This document shows positions 51,998 to 61,163 of a stretch of DNA of 64,000 bases, piece after piece. Origin of the DNA: Seonamhaeicola maritimus (GTDB lineage Bacteria; Bacteroidota; Bacteroidia; Flavobacteriales; Flavobacteriaceae); NCBI RefSeq assembly GCF_008056315.1, contig NZ_VRKQ01000008.1:1010957-1074956 (forward strand), written 5' to 3'. Position numbers and translations under genes: made by a program. How positions within the stretch are numbered: the stretch's first letter is position 1; each line of letters begins with the position of its first letter. The notes under the pieces were generated by a model that saw nothing but the letters and a program-made list of their open reading frames with translations, had not been told where the DNA came from and ran no database searches.

Positions 51998-54526
51998 ATG
52001 AGATTTACAATTTATTCACTACTGCTCGCAGCTTTTGTTTTATTGTCTTGTGAAAATAAGCAAACTCAAATGCGTATTGTTGAAGACTTCAATTTTAATT
52101 GGAAGTTCGTTAAAGGAGAGCAGATTAACGCCGAACAGATAACTTTTGACGATGCATCATGGGAAGGCGTGAGACTGCCCCATGATTGGAGTATTATAGC
52201 TGGTTACAAAAGAGAGAATACTGCAGCAAGTACCGGGTTTACAGTAGGTGGTATTGGCTGGTATAGAAAAACGTTTCATGTTCCAGAATCTGATAAAGGA
52301 AAAATAATTTGGTTAGAATTTGATGGTGTTTATAACAATTCTACCGTTTGGATTAATGGGGAAAAGTTGGGATTCCGTCCAAATGGATATACTAGCTTCT
52401 GTTATGATTTAACAAATCATCTTAACTACGGAGACAAAAATGTTGTTACCGTTAAAGTAGATCACACGGCTTATGTAGATTCCAGATGGTATACTGGTTC
52501 GGGTATTTATAGAGATGTGAGATTGGTAAAGGCTTCAAAAACACATATTCCTCATTGGGGTGTTCGCATTACCACTCCAAAGGTTGATGATGGTGAAGCT
52601 ACAATTCACATAGAAACCAAGGTGAAAAATATTTCAGAAAACACAACTTTAGATATTGCTGTTCTAGATGAAAACCAAAACATTATTGCCGAATCTAAAG
52701 GGAATTTGATAAAGGATGGTGTTGTAGTTCAAGATATCGTTTCTAATGCACCAAAACTATGGAGTATTGAATCCCCTAACTTATATACAGCTCGTATTAC
52801 TGTATTGGAAAACGGAAATGCTGTGGACGAAATAAGGACTCGTTTTGGGATTAGAAGTATTCGTTTTGATGCAAATAAGGGCTTCTTTTTAAATGGAGAA
52901 CCTGAAAAAATTAAAGGTGTCAATTTACATCATGATGTTGGTGCAGTTGGTGCAGCTGCCACTAAAGCCAGTTGGGAATACCGTGTTAGACAATTAAAAT
53001 CTATTGGTGTAAACGCTATCCGTATGGCTCATAACCCGCATGCACCAATACTAATGGACGTTTGTGATGAAATGGGGATGCTGGTAATGAATGAGTTTTT
53101 TGACGAGTGGCATAATGCTAAAGATAAAAGCGTTAACTACTTAGGGGATAATGCTGCCGGTGAAGATATTTCAAAGGGGTATAGTGATATCTTTTTTGAT
53201 TGGGCAGAAAAGGATTTAAAAGACCTTATTCGGCGAGATTTTAATCATCCATCAACCATTATGTGGAGTATTGGTAACGAAATAGAATGGACATTTCCAT
53301 ATTATTCTGAGGCCTATAGTGAATTAAATCCCGATGCTATAGCTTATGTTAGTATTCCTGAGTTCGACGCTGAAAAAATTAAACCTGTTTTTGAACGCCT
53401 AAGTGGAGGAGTTGATTCATTGGCCATTGTAGCTAAACAACTATCTAAATGGGTTAAAGAGGTAGATACAACAAGACCCGTTATTTGTGGTAGTGTTCGT
53501 CCATCAATTGCTTTTGTAAGTGGATATGCCGACGCTGTAGATGTTATGGGCTTTAATTATAGACAGCACAATTATGATATAGCCCATGAGACATACCCCA
53601 ATAAGCCAATTTGGGGGTCGGAAAATTGGGTAGCTTATTCCGAATGGAAGGCTGTTAAGGATAGAGAGTTTGTTGCGGGTATTTTTGTTTGGACGGGATT
53701 TGCCTATTTAGGTGAAGCTGGTCCTTGGCCACGCAAAGGATTGAATATTTCCCTATTCGATTTTGCTGGATTTAAAAACCCAAGGGGTCATTTTTTTGAG
53801 TGTCTTTGGAAACCTGAACCCAAAGTTTATATGGTCACCACCCCAGAATCTTTATCTGAATACTCTTATTCAGATAAAGATGGTTGGAAATTTGATATGC
53901 AATACACGCCGCCTCCCGTTTGGGATAAACTCAGATTATGGGAATGGTATAAAGTAAATGAACATTGGAATTATCCTTCAGAAGAAAACATTGTAGTCCA
54001 AACATACACCAATTGTGAAGAAGCCGAATTGTTCTTGAACGGTAAGAGCCTGGGAAAACAAGCCTTGGCAGATTTTTCAGAAGTAGATAATATCATAAAG
54101 TGGTTGGTGCCTTATACAGAAGGAGAATTAAAAGTAGTTGGATATAACAAAGGTAAGATTGTTGACGAATATGTCCTGACATCAACAGGAAAACCTGCCA
54201 AAATAGAACTTAAGAGTGATAAAGAGGAGCTTCAGGCTAATAGTTATGATGTAGCTCACATATCTGTGAAACTGTTAGATGAAGTAGGAAATGAGATAAA
54301 AAACCTGGATACGGAAATCACGCTTAATGTAACAGGAAATGCAGAATTGTTGGCTGTAGATAATGGTTGGGAAATGAATATTGCGCCACACAATTCAAAT
54401 AAAGTTCAAACGCATAACGGGAAAGCCTTAGCTATTATAAGGTCCACCAAAGCATCTGGTTTCTCTACTATCACAGCAAAAATTGGAACAATAGAAAGCC
54501 AACCCTTAAAAATAAACATCGATTAG
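51998..54526 (+). CDS. GH2 family glycoside hydrolase (beta-galactosidase-like), lipoprotein
   Basis: 842 residues, lipoprotein (VLLSC, Cys 18, then ENKQTQ). Sugar-binding jelly roll (about 30-200, RLPHDWSI), Ig-like domain, TIM barrel with acid/base Glu 428 (WSIGNEIEW) and nucleophile Glu 542 (GSENW), then C-terminal domains (one with a DUF4982-type NCEEAELFLNGKSLGKQ motif). It differs from the GH2 at 25514 in barrel motifs, so it probably handles another linkage or substituted galactose. The 214-base gap before it contains no gene or clear promoter that I can see. Confidence 0.9.
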   Translation: MRFTIYSLLLAAFVLLSCENKQTQMRIVEDFNFNWKFVKGEQINAEQITFDDASWEGVRLPHDWSIIAGYKRENTAASTGFTVGGIGWYRKTFHVPESDKGKIIWLEFDGVYNNSTVWINGEKLGFRPNGYTSFCYDLTNHLNYGDKNVVTVKVDHTAYVDSRWYTGSGIYRDVRLVKASKTHIPHWGVRITTPKVDDGEATIHIETKVKNISENTTLDIAVLDENQNIIAESKGNLIKDGVVVQDIVSNAPKLWSIESPNLYTARITVLENGNAVDEIRTRFGIRSIRFDANKGFFLNGEPEKIKGVNLHHDVGAVGAAATKASWEYRVRQLKSIGVNAIRMAHNPHAPILMDVCDEMGMLVMNEFFDEWHNAKDKSVNYLGDNAAGEDISKGYSDIFFDWAEKDLKDLIRRDFNHPSTIMWSIGNEIEWTFPYYSEAYSELNPDAIAYVSIPEFDAEKIKPVFERLSGGVDSLAIVAKQLSKWVKEVDTTRPVICGSVRPSIAFVSGYADAVDVMGFNYRQHNYDIAHETYPNKPIWGSENWVAYSEWKAVKDREFVAGIFVWTGFAYLGEAGPWPRKGLNISLFDFAGFKNPRGHFFECLWKPEPKVYMVTTPESLSEYSYSDKDGWKFDMQYTPPPVWDKLRLWEWYKVNEHWNYPSEENIVVQTYTNCEEAELFLNGKSLGKQALADFSEVDNIIKWLVPYTEGELKVVGYNKGKIVDEYVLTSTGKPAKIELKSDKEELQANSYDVAHISVKLLDEVGNEIKNLDTEITLNVTGNAELLAVDNGWEMNIAPHNSNKVQTHNGKALAIIRSTKASGFSTITAKIGTIESQPLKINID

Positions 54527-54545
54527 GCTAAACAAACTCTAAATT

Positions 54546-55418
54546 ATGACACATTTGGTTTTAATCAAAAGAGCAATAGTATTAAGCTTAATACTTTCTA
54601 CTTCAGTTTTTTATGCACAACCCGAAATACCTGGGAAAACTTGGAAAAAAGTTGAGCAATTGAGTGATGAATTCGATGGAAAAAAAATTGATAATAAAAA
54701 GTGGAATATAGACCCTGAGGGGCATTATGAACTAAACTGGATTGGTAGATCACCAGCTTTATTTCAAAAGGAGAGTTTTGATATTCGGAATGGCTATTTA
54801 ACCATAGAAGTTGGTAAGTTAAAAAAGCCTTATGTTGAAGATAAAAAGTATAGTAAGCCAATGGTTTACAAGTACCATGGTGGGATTTTAAGATCCTATA
54901 AAAAAACATCGATAGGTCATTATTATGAATGTAGAATGAAGATGAACAAAACCGAAATGGGTGGTGGGTTTTGGTTATGCCATCAAGGAACCTGTGAAAA
55001 TAAACACGAGATTGATATCACCGAATCTGTTGGTCAATTAACCGAAGCAACACATAAATGGGCGTATGATTGGGATCAGATTATGCATTCCAACGCCATT
55101 CATAGAGAAACTTCTTGTAATAAACCTGTGAGAGATCAAAAGAAAATGATGCCACCAACGAAAAACTCTGAACGGTTTTATACTTATGGTTTTTATTGGA
55201 AAAGTCCAACGGAGTTATTGTTTTATTTAGACGGTCAATATGTCTATACTTTGAATCCTCCCGTTCCTTTTGATCAAGAACTAATCCTTCAATTTTCAAT
55301 TGAAGCTTATGATTGGAATCCTATACCCGAAATTGGGAGTAAAGTGGCAACAGCAAGTAAAGAAGATAGAACAACCTATATAGATTATATACGTGTTTAT
55401 AAATTAAAGGATAAATAA
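54546..55418 (+). CDS. GH16 endo-galactanase, agarase/porphyranase/furcellaranase-like
   Basis: 290 residues, signal peptide ending VFYAQ. Catalytic motif HEIDITES with Glu 155, Asp 157 and Glu 160. WIGRSPALFQKE resembles the beta-agarase and porphyranase group more than the kappa-carrageenases, which lack that tract. No carbohydrate-binding module or sorting domain. It presumably cleaves internal beta-1,4 links in a red-algal galactan. Which polymer (agar, porphyran, furcellaran or a carrageenan) cannot be settled from sequence. Its TAA overlaps the next ATG by one base. Confidence 0.85.
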   Translation: MTHLVLIKRAIVLSLILSTSVFYAQPEIPGKTWKKVEQLSDEFDGKKIDNKKWNIDPEGHYELNWIGRSPALFQKESFDIRNGYLTIEVGKLKKPYVEDKKYSKPMVYKYHGGILRSYKKTSIGHYYECRMKMNKTEMGGGFWLCHQGTCENKHEIDITESVGQLTEATHKWAYDWDQIMHSNAIHRETSCNKPVRDQKKMMPPTKNSERFYTYGFYWKSPTELLFYLDGQYVYTLNPPVPFDQELILQFSIEAYDWNPIPEIGSKVATASKEDRTTYIDYIRVYKLKDK

Positions 55419-56548
55419 TGCATAAAATTTTATATTTAATTGTAGCGTCAATTTTGTTGACTTCTTGTGTGAACAAGACAAAACAAACCAAAATTGAAAG
55501 TGAAGTGAACAAGTTAGAGGAAATTGGAGATTTTAAAATCGAATTAGGAAAAGTTTCCAAAAAATCAACTTTTACTGATAGAGATGATATCACCGTTTGG
55601 GGCGCTTCGGCTATCAAAGGAGAAGATGGTTTATACCATATGTTTTATTCCCGTTGGAAAAAAGATTTAGGATGGGCTTGGGTTACACATTCCGAAATAG
55701 CGCATGCTGTGTCTGAATCTCCATTCGGTCCATTCAAATATAAAGATGTTGTTTTTCCAAGGCGAGGAGCCGAGTATTGGGACGGTCTGTGTACTCACAA
55801 TCCAACAGTTCATAAATTCGATGAGAAATATTATTTGTATTATATGGGAAACACTGGTGATGACTTGAATCCATGTGTCCCCGGAAAAATCAAATACAAT
55901 TGGACACATAGAAACAACCAAAGAATTGGAGTTGCGGTGGCTGATGATCCCAACGGACCATGGAAACGTTTCGATAAGCCTTTAATTAATGCGAGTGATG
56001 ATGAAGATGCTTTAGATGCTTTATTGGCAAACAATCCCTCAATAGCCAAACGACCTGATGGTGGCTATTTAATGGTTTACAAAGCAGTTGGGAAAAAGAT
56101 AAAACGAGTTTCTGGTGGGCCGGTGGTACATTGTGTAGCGACATCCGATAATCCTACAGGACCTTTCAAAAAGTATAATAAACCAGTGTTTGAGGCTAAA
56201 GGAACCGATTTTCCTGCAGAAGATCCATATATCTGGTATCAGGATGGGAAATACCGTGCTATTGTAAAAGATATGCATGGAGCCTTTACCGATGAAGGTC
56301 AAGCCTTAGTTTTATTTGAATCGACTGATGGATTCGATTGGAGTCTTGCTAAAAATCCATTAGTATCAAAACTTGAAATAAAATGGGAAAATGGAGATAC
56401 TCTAAAATTAAAACATTTAGAGCGCCCACAATTGTACATGGAAAATGGAAAACCAGTGGCTCTATTTTGTGCAGCAGACACCCTTGATACAAAAAATGTG
56501 TTACATTCATGGAATGTGCAAATACCTCTAGAAATCAGTAAAAAATAA
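55418..56548 (+). CDS. Five-bladed beta-propeller hydrolase (GH43/GH117-like), family uncertain, lipoprotein
   Basis: 376 residues, lipoprotein (ILLTSC, Cys 17). Propeller motifs: TVWGASAIKGEDGLYHMFYS, AHAVSESPFGPFKYKDV, IGVAVADDPNGPWKRF, and DPYIWYQDGKYRAIVKD. It shares the first two with the protein at 20209, though it lacks that protein's C-terminal domain. A GH43-, GH117- or GH130-type exo-action is likely from the fold. Candidate for the anhydrogalactosidase step, since no GH127 or GH129 gene is recognised in the window. Coupled to the GH16 gene. Confidence 0.62.
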   Translation: MHKILYLIVASILLTSCVNKTKQTKIESEVNKLEEIGDFKIELGKVSKKSTFTDRDDITVWGASAIKGEDGLYHMFYSRWKKDLGWAWVTHSEIAHAVSESPFGPFKYKDVVFPRRGAEYWDGLCTHNPTVHKFDEKYYLYYMGNTGDDLNPCVPGKIKYNWTHRNNQRIGVAVADDPNGPWKRFDKPLINASDDEDALDALLANNPSIAKRPDGGYLMVYKAVGKKIKRVSGGPVVHCVATSDNPTGPFKKYNKPVFEAKGTDFPAEDPYIWYQDGKYRAIVKDMHGAFTDEGQALVLFESTDGFDWSLAKNPLVSKLEIKWENGDTLKLKHLERPQLYMENGKPVALFCAADTLDTKNVLHSWNVQIPLEISKK

Positions 56549-56570
56549 GAATAAATAAACCTAAAGGATA

Positions 56571-58214
56571 ATGAAAATCACTTTTAATTGCGGTAAACTA
56601 AAAATCTTAAAATTGTTAGTTGCAGTGCTTATGTGTACTGGCACAATTGCACAAAAGAAACAGCCTAATATCATTTTCATTATGACTGATGACCATGCAT
56701 CTCAAGCTGTGGGAGCTTATGGTATGCGCTTTGCAAGGTTAAATCCAACACCAACAATAGATAAACTTGCTGAAGAAGGGATACTTTTTGAAAATGCCTT
56801 TTGTACAAATTCTATATGTACACCAGCACGAGCTACCATCATGACAGGGCAACACGGGCATGTAAATGGCGTTTTTGATTTAGAAGGTAAATTAAAGCCT
56901 AAAAATCAATATTTAGCACACGAAATGAACAAGCTTGGATATGAAACAGCTATAGTTGGAAAATGGCATTTAAAACATGCTCCAGAAGCATTTGATTATT
57001 ATAATGTACTGCCTTTACAAGGTGATTATTACAACCCTACACTTTATAGTAAAACAGGAGGAGAAAAGAAAGAGATTAAGTTTGCTCAGGACTTAACTAG
57101 AACTGTGAATGCTACCAAATATGAGGGGCATAGTTCAGATGTGATTACAGACATAAGTTTAGAATGGTTAAAAAGCAAGAGAGATAAGTCTAAACCTTTT
57201 TTCTTAATGCATCATTTTAAGGCACCGCATGACAAGTTTAAATATGCACCTCGTTATGAAGGATATTTGGAGGGTACTGAACTTCCTGAACCAGCAAGTT
57301 TATGGTATAATGCCAATAATGGTTCTGACGGCACGCGCGGTAAAAATGATTCGCTGATTCATATTATTGGGTCTTCTGTTGGACACAGGAACGTGATTAG
57401 AAATAAAGGTAAGTTTTTAGAATTTGACCAAAGTATTCCAGATCCGCAATACAAAAGAATGGTGTATCAAGATTATATAAAGCGGTATTTAAGATGTGTA
57501 AAAGGTGTAGATGATAATATCAAACGTTTGTTAGATTATTTAGAAGCCGAGGGATTGATGGAAAATACAGTCATAGTTTACACAAGCGACCAAGGTTTTA
57601 TGTTAGGAGAACACGACTATGTTGACAAGCGTTGGATGTATGAAGAATCCCTAAGAATACCTTTCATTGTGAAGTTTCCAAAAATTATTAAACCTGCTTC
57701 AAAAACAGATGCAGTTATTAATAACACCGACGTTGCCCCAACATTGATAGAACTTGCAGGGGGCAAAACACCAACTTACATGCAAGGTAAGAGCTTTAAA
57801 TCTGTTTTGTCATCTTCCGACGTGCCTGTAGAAGCTAGAAAAGAAACCTACTATCGTTATTGGATGCATATGGCGCACCAGCATAATAATCCAGCACATT
57901 TCGGAATAAGAACCAAAGATTATAAACTTATTTTCTTTTATGGCCTAGATTACGTTATCAATAGAAATACCGAAGAACAATTATGGGCAGATAACCCTGA
58001 GTCTGTATCAAATTTTAAAACGCCTCCAGCGTGGGAGTTTTACGATTTGCAAAATGACCCAGAAGAAATGGATAATCGATACGATCATGAAAAATATGCC
58101 GCCATTATTGCGGACTTAAAAACACGTTTAAAAATGCTTCGAAGTGAAGTTTTAGAAGATGATTCTAAACATCCACATATAGAAAAGGTTGTGAATGATA
58201 ATTGGGATAAATAA
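56571..58214 (+). CDS. S1 family sulfatase (tandem pair, first copy)
   Basis: 547 residues, signal peptide ending GTIAQ. MTDDHASQAVGAYG metal site, CTPAR with catalytic Cys 83, GKWHLKHA, TSDQGFMLGEHDYVDKRWM, a Gln-containing DQG variant. The long insert with TRGKNDSLIHIIGSSVGH is shared with the gene at 58304. The two are clear paralogs. The terminal segment (YDLQNDPEEMDNRYDHEKY) is typical. Exported but not a lipoprotein, unlike its partner. Confidence 0.9.
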   Translation: MKITFNCGKLKILKLLVAVLMCTGTIAQKKQPNIIFIMTDDHASQAVGAYGMRFARLNPTPTIDKLAEEGILFENAFCTNSICTPARATIMTGQHGHVNGVFDLEGKLKPKNQYLAHEMNKLGYETAIVGKWHLKHAPEAFDYYNVLPLQGDYYNPTLYSKTGGEKKEIKFAQDLTRTVNATKYEGHSSDVITDISLEWLKSKRDKSKPFFLMHHFKAPHDKFKYAPRYEGYLEGTELPEPASLWYNANNGSDGTRGKNDSLIHIIGSSVGHRNVIRNKGKFLEFDQSIPDPQYKRMVYQDYIKRYLRCVKGVDDNIKRLLDYLEAEGLMENTVIVYTSDQGFMLGEHDYVDKRWMYEESLRIPFIVKFPKIIKPASKTDAVINNTDVAPTLIELAGGKTPTYMQGKSFKSVLSSSDVPVEARKETYYRYWMHMAHQHNNPAHFGIRTKDYKLIFFYGLDYVINRNTEEQLWADNPESVSNFKTPPAWEFYDLQNDPEEMDNRYDHEKYAAIIADLKTRLKMLRSEVLEDDSKHPHIEKVVNDNWDK

Positions 58215-58303
58215 TTTAATTTTCACTATTATATTTTTCCGTAGATAAAACAAAATTTTTACCTTTTCAAACATTAAATTTTAAAATTCAAGATTCTATT
58301 TTT

Positions 58304-59896
58304 ATGAAAAAACACGGTTTAATTGTTGCTGCACTGCTAATGATACTTTTTAGTTGCAGTAATTCAAAAACGAAAACTGAAAAGCAAAAGCCAAATATCA
58401 TTTTCATCATGTCTGATGATCATGCAGCCCAAGCCTTTGGGGTTTATGGTAGTAGGCTTTCAAAATTAAACTTAACACCTAATCTTGATAAGTTAGCTAA
58501 TCAAGGTATCAGATTTGATAATGCCTTTTGTAATAACTCCATTTGCACACCAAGTAGAGCATCAATAATCACAGGGCAATACCCACAAACTAATGGTGTT
58601 CTTGATTTAGATATTGAATTAGATCAGAGTAAACAATATTTACCAAAAGAACTTAAAAAGTTGGGTTATAGTACAGCTGTTATTGGTAAATGGCATTTGC
58701 ATAATGAGCCAATTGCTTTTGATTATTATAAAGTTTTACCTGGTCAAGGAAAATATTTCAACCCAAGTTTTCATGAAAAAGGAAAAGGAGAGTGGCCAAA
58801 TAATAAGGTAAAGTCTGTAGGACACTCATCTGATGTTATTACTGATGTCACCATTGATTATTTGAAGAATAGAGATAAGACGAAGCCCTTTTTCTTAATG
58901 CATCATTATAAGGCGCCTCATGATATGTTTGAGTACGCACCAAGATATGAGAACTTTTTGGCAGATACCGAAATACCAGAACCTTCAAGTTTATATTATC
59001 AACCTAATTGGGGCTCTGAGGGAACAAGAGGGAAAAATGATTCTCTAATAGATTATATAGGGACGTCTGTTTCTGATAGACATATGTACAGAAATTATAA
59101 TAAGTTTTTTCATAAAGACAGCTTAAAAGGAAGAAATAATTCCGCACATATAGGATATCAAACATATTTGAAGAAATATTTGCGTTGCGTAAAAGGAGTT
59201 GATGATAACTTAGGTAGATTGTTTGAGTATTTGAAGTCTGAAGGGTTATGGGAAAACACGGTAATTATCTATACTGGAGACCAAGGTATGATGCTTGGTG
59301 AACATGATTTACAAGATAAACGTTGGATGTATGATGAAGCCATGCGTATGCCGTATATTATGCATTACCCTGAAATGATTAAACCTGAGAGCGTATCAGA
59401 TTTATTAATTAATAATACCGATTTTGCCCCAACCATGATTGAATTGGCAGGGGGGAAATCACCTGATTATATGCAGGGAATGAGTTTTATAAACACGCTT
59501 CAAGGAAAAGAAGAAGTAAGCTGGAGGAAATCCACGTATTATAGGTATTGGATGCATATTATTCATCATTATGTGCCGGCACATTTTGGAGTTAGAACTA
59601 AAGATTATAAACTAATGTTCTATTACGGCAAACATTACTTACCTGAATCTGAATATGAAAATCATTATTGGGCAACTCAGTATTATGGCATAGAAAGAGA
59701 AACGCCTCATACTTGGGAATTTTATGATTTAAAAAATGATCCGGAAGAGTTAAATAATCAGTATAACAACCCAAAATATCATGATATCATAGCCGAACTT
59801 AAAGCTGAATTAAAAAGCCAGAGAGAAGAGCTAAACGAAACAGATAAAGATTTTCCAGAAATACAAGCTATTGTAGATAAACACTGGAATGATTAA
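58304..59896 (+). CDS. S1 family sulfatase (tandem pair, second copy), lipoprotein
   Basis: 530 residues, lipoprotein (ILFSC, Cys 18). MSDDHAAQAFGVYG metal site, CTPSR with catalytic Cys 81, GKWHLHNE, TGDQGMMLGEHDLQDKRWM. Paralog of the preceding gene (same TRGKNDSLIDYIGTSV insert and similar length), so a tandem duplication. The lipoprotein anchor separates it from the soluble copy, suggesting different cellular locations. An 89-base gap between them contains no clear promoter. Confidence 0.9.
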   Translation: MKKHGLIVAALLMILFSCSNSKTKTEKQKPNIIFIMSDDHAAQAFGVYGSRLSKLNLTPNLDKLANQGIRFDNAFCNNSICTPSRASIITGQYPQTNGVLDLDIELDQSKQYLPKELKKLGYSTAVIGKWHLHNEPIAFDYYKVLPGQGKYFNPSFHEKGKGEWPNNKVKSVGHSSDVITDVTIDYLKNRDKTKPFFLMHHYKAPHDMFEYAPRYENFLADTEIPEPSSLYYQPNWGSEGTRGKNDSLIDYIGTSVSDRHMYRNYNKFFHKDSLKGRNNSAHIGYQTYLKKYLRCVKGVDDNLGRLFEYLKSEGLWENTVIIYTGDQGMMLGEHDLQDKRWMYDEAMRMPYIMHYPEMIKPESVSDLLINNTDFAPTMIELAGGKSPDYMQGMSFINTLQGKEEVSWRKSTYYRYWMHIIHHYVPAHFGVRTKDYKLMFYYGKHYLPESEYENHYWATQYYGIERETPHTWEFYDLKNDPEELNNQYNNPKYHDIIAELKAELKSQREELNETDKDFPEIQAIVDKHWND

Positions 59897-59929
59897 TTTA
59901 GTCTTTCTATTAACACTAAACTAAACACT

Positions 59930-61159
59930 ATGAGATTAATTACAGCCATTTTTGGCTTAGCCTGCCTATTGTTTTCTTGTCAAGATATTAAAGAAAAAGA
60001 GGTTGAAACTACTTCAACAAAGGAACAGTATACTCAAGAAGATTATGATTTTCTGGCAATTGGAAATCCGGAAAAAATGAGTGCAGCTTCAAAACGAGCA
60101 CTCAGAAATAACTATCACAAAAATGAAGAATGGTTTGGTACCTTTAGTAGTCAGACATTAAAAGGAGACGTTGGTTATGAAAAAGGTGTGATACGGCGTG
60201 ACCCTACAATGGTAATTCAAGTAGATGGTTTGTACTATACTTGGTATTCCAAATCGGTAGGGAAGACGTTCGGTTTTGGCACTGGTGATCCTGATAAAAA
60301 GGTATTTCCATGGGATAAAACAGAAATATGGTATGCCACTTCATCAGATGGTTGGGACTGGAAGGAGCAAGGAGTAGCGGTTACCTATGGTCCCAAAGGA
60401 GAGTATGATGATCGTTCTGTGTTTACACCAGAGGTATTGGCTCACGAAGGTAAGTATTACCTAGTGTACCAATGTGTTCAGTTCCCATATGTAAACCGTT
60501 CTTTCAATACGGTAGGTATGTCAATTGCCGATAGTCCTAACGGACCATGGAAACGCTTGGAAGCTCCCATTTTAGAAGCAGCTCAAGATGGCGAATGGTT
60601 AGGAGAAGAAGACAGCCGTTTTGCCGTTAAATCACAAGGTAGTTTCGATAGTCAAAAGGTACATGATCCAACATTATTATATTACAGAGACAAGTTTTAT
60701 CTCTATTATAAAGGCGAGCGTATGGGAGAAAGAAATACTGCTGGCGGAAGAGAAATTCGGTGGGGTGTTGCCATAGCAGATAGTATCGAAGGACCTTATG
60801 TGAAGTCAGAATATAACCCTATTACTCACAGTGGACATGAACTTTGTGTCTGGAAATATAAAGATGGTATTGCGATGGTTTCGTCTGCAGATGGTCCAGA
60901 AAGACAAACTATTCAGTATTCTGAAGATGGAATCAATTTTGAAATTATGTCTTATGTGAATTGGGTCCCTTCGGCAATGGGGCTGGTAACAACCTTAGAT
61001 AATGACAAGCATCCAACTGAAGGTTTAAGTTGGGGTTTGCATCACCTTTCACATAATTACCCAGGTAAGCCTTGGTGGGCTGGAGATCAGTATTTGGCAA
61101 GGTTTAGCTTTTCTAGAAATAGAAATACTAAGGCAGAATTTGCAGATAATAAACAATAA
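59930..61159 (+). CDS. GH117 alpha-1,3-(3,6-anhydro)-galactosidase-like, lipoprotein
   Basis: 409 residues, lipoprotein (ACLLFSC, Cys 17). Very close to the GH117 pattern: RRDPTMV (Asp 91), [40 protein letters not shown] (Asp 246) and SGHELCVW (His 303), which fit the Asp-Asp-His active site described for this family. GH117 classically releases 3,6-anhydro-L-galactose from neoagaro-oligosaccharides, but several members in carrageenan-related loci have other or unknown activities. It sits next to GH16, sulfatases and GH43. Confidence 0.9.
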   Translation: MRLITAIFGLACLLFSCQDIKEKEVETTSTKEQYTQEDYDFLAIGNPEKMSAASKRALRNNYHKNEEWFGTFSSQTLKGDVGYEKGVIRRDPTMVIQVDGLYYTWYSKSVGKTFGFGTGDPDKKVFPWDKTEIWYATSSDGWDWKEQGVAVTYGPKGEYDDRSVFTPEVLAHEGKYYLVYQCVQFPYVNRSFNTVGMSIADSPNGPWKRLEAPILEAAQDGEWLGEEDSRFAVKSQGSFDSQKVHDPTLLYYRDKFYLYYKGERMGERNTAGGREIRWGVAIADSIEGPYVKSEYNPITHSGHELCVWKYKDGIAMVSSADGPERQTIQYSEDGINFEIMSYVNWVPSAMGLVTTLDNDKHPTEGLSWGLHHLSHNYPGKPWWAGDQYLARFSFSRNRNTKAEFADNKQ

Positions 61160-61163
61160 TTTT

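Noticed and set aside
54546-55418. Kappa-carrageenase call for the GH16 gene
   Set aside because: The WxGRxPALF tract resembles agarases and porphyranases; kappa-carrageenases I know lack it. Left as GH16 galactanase.
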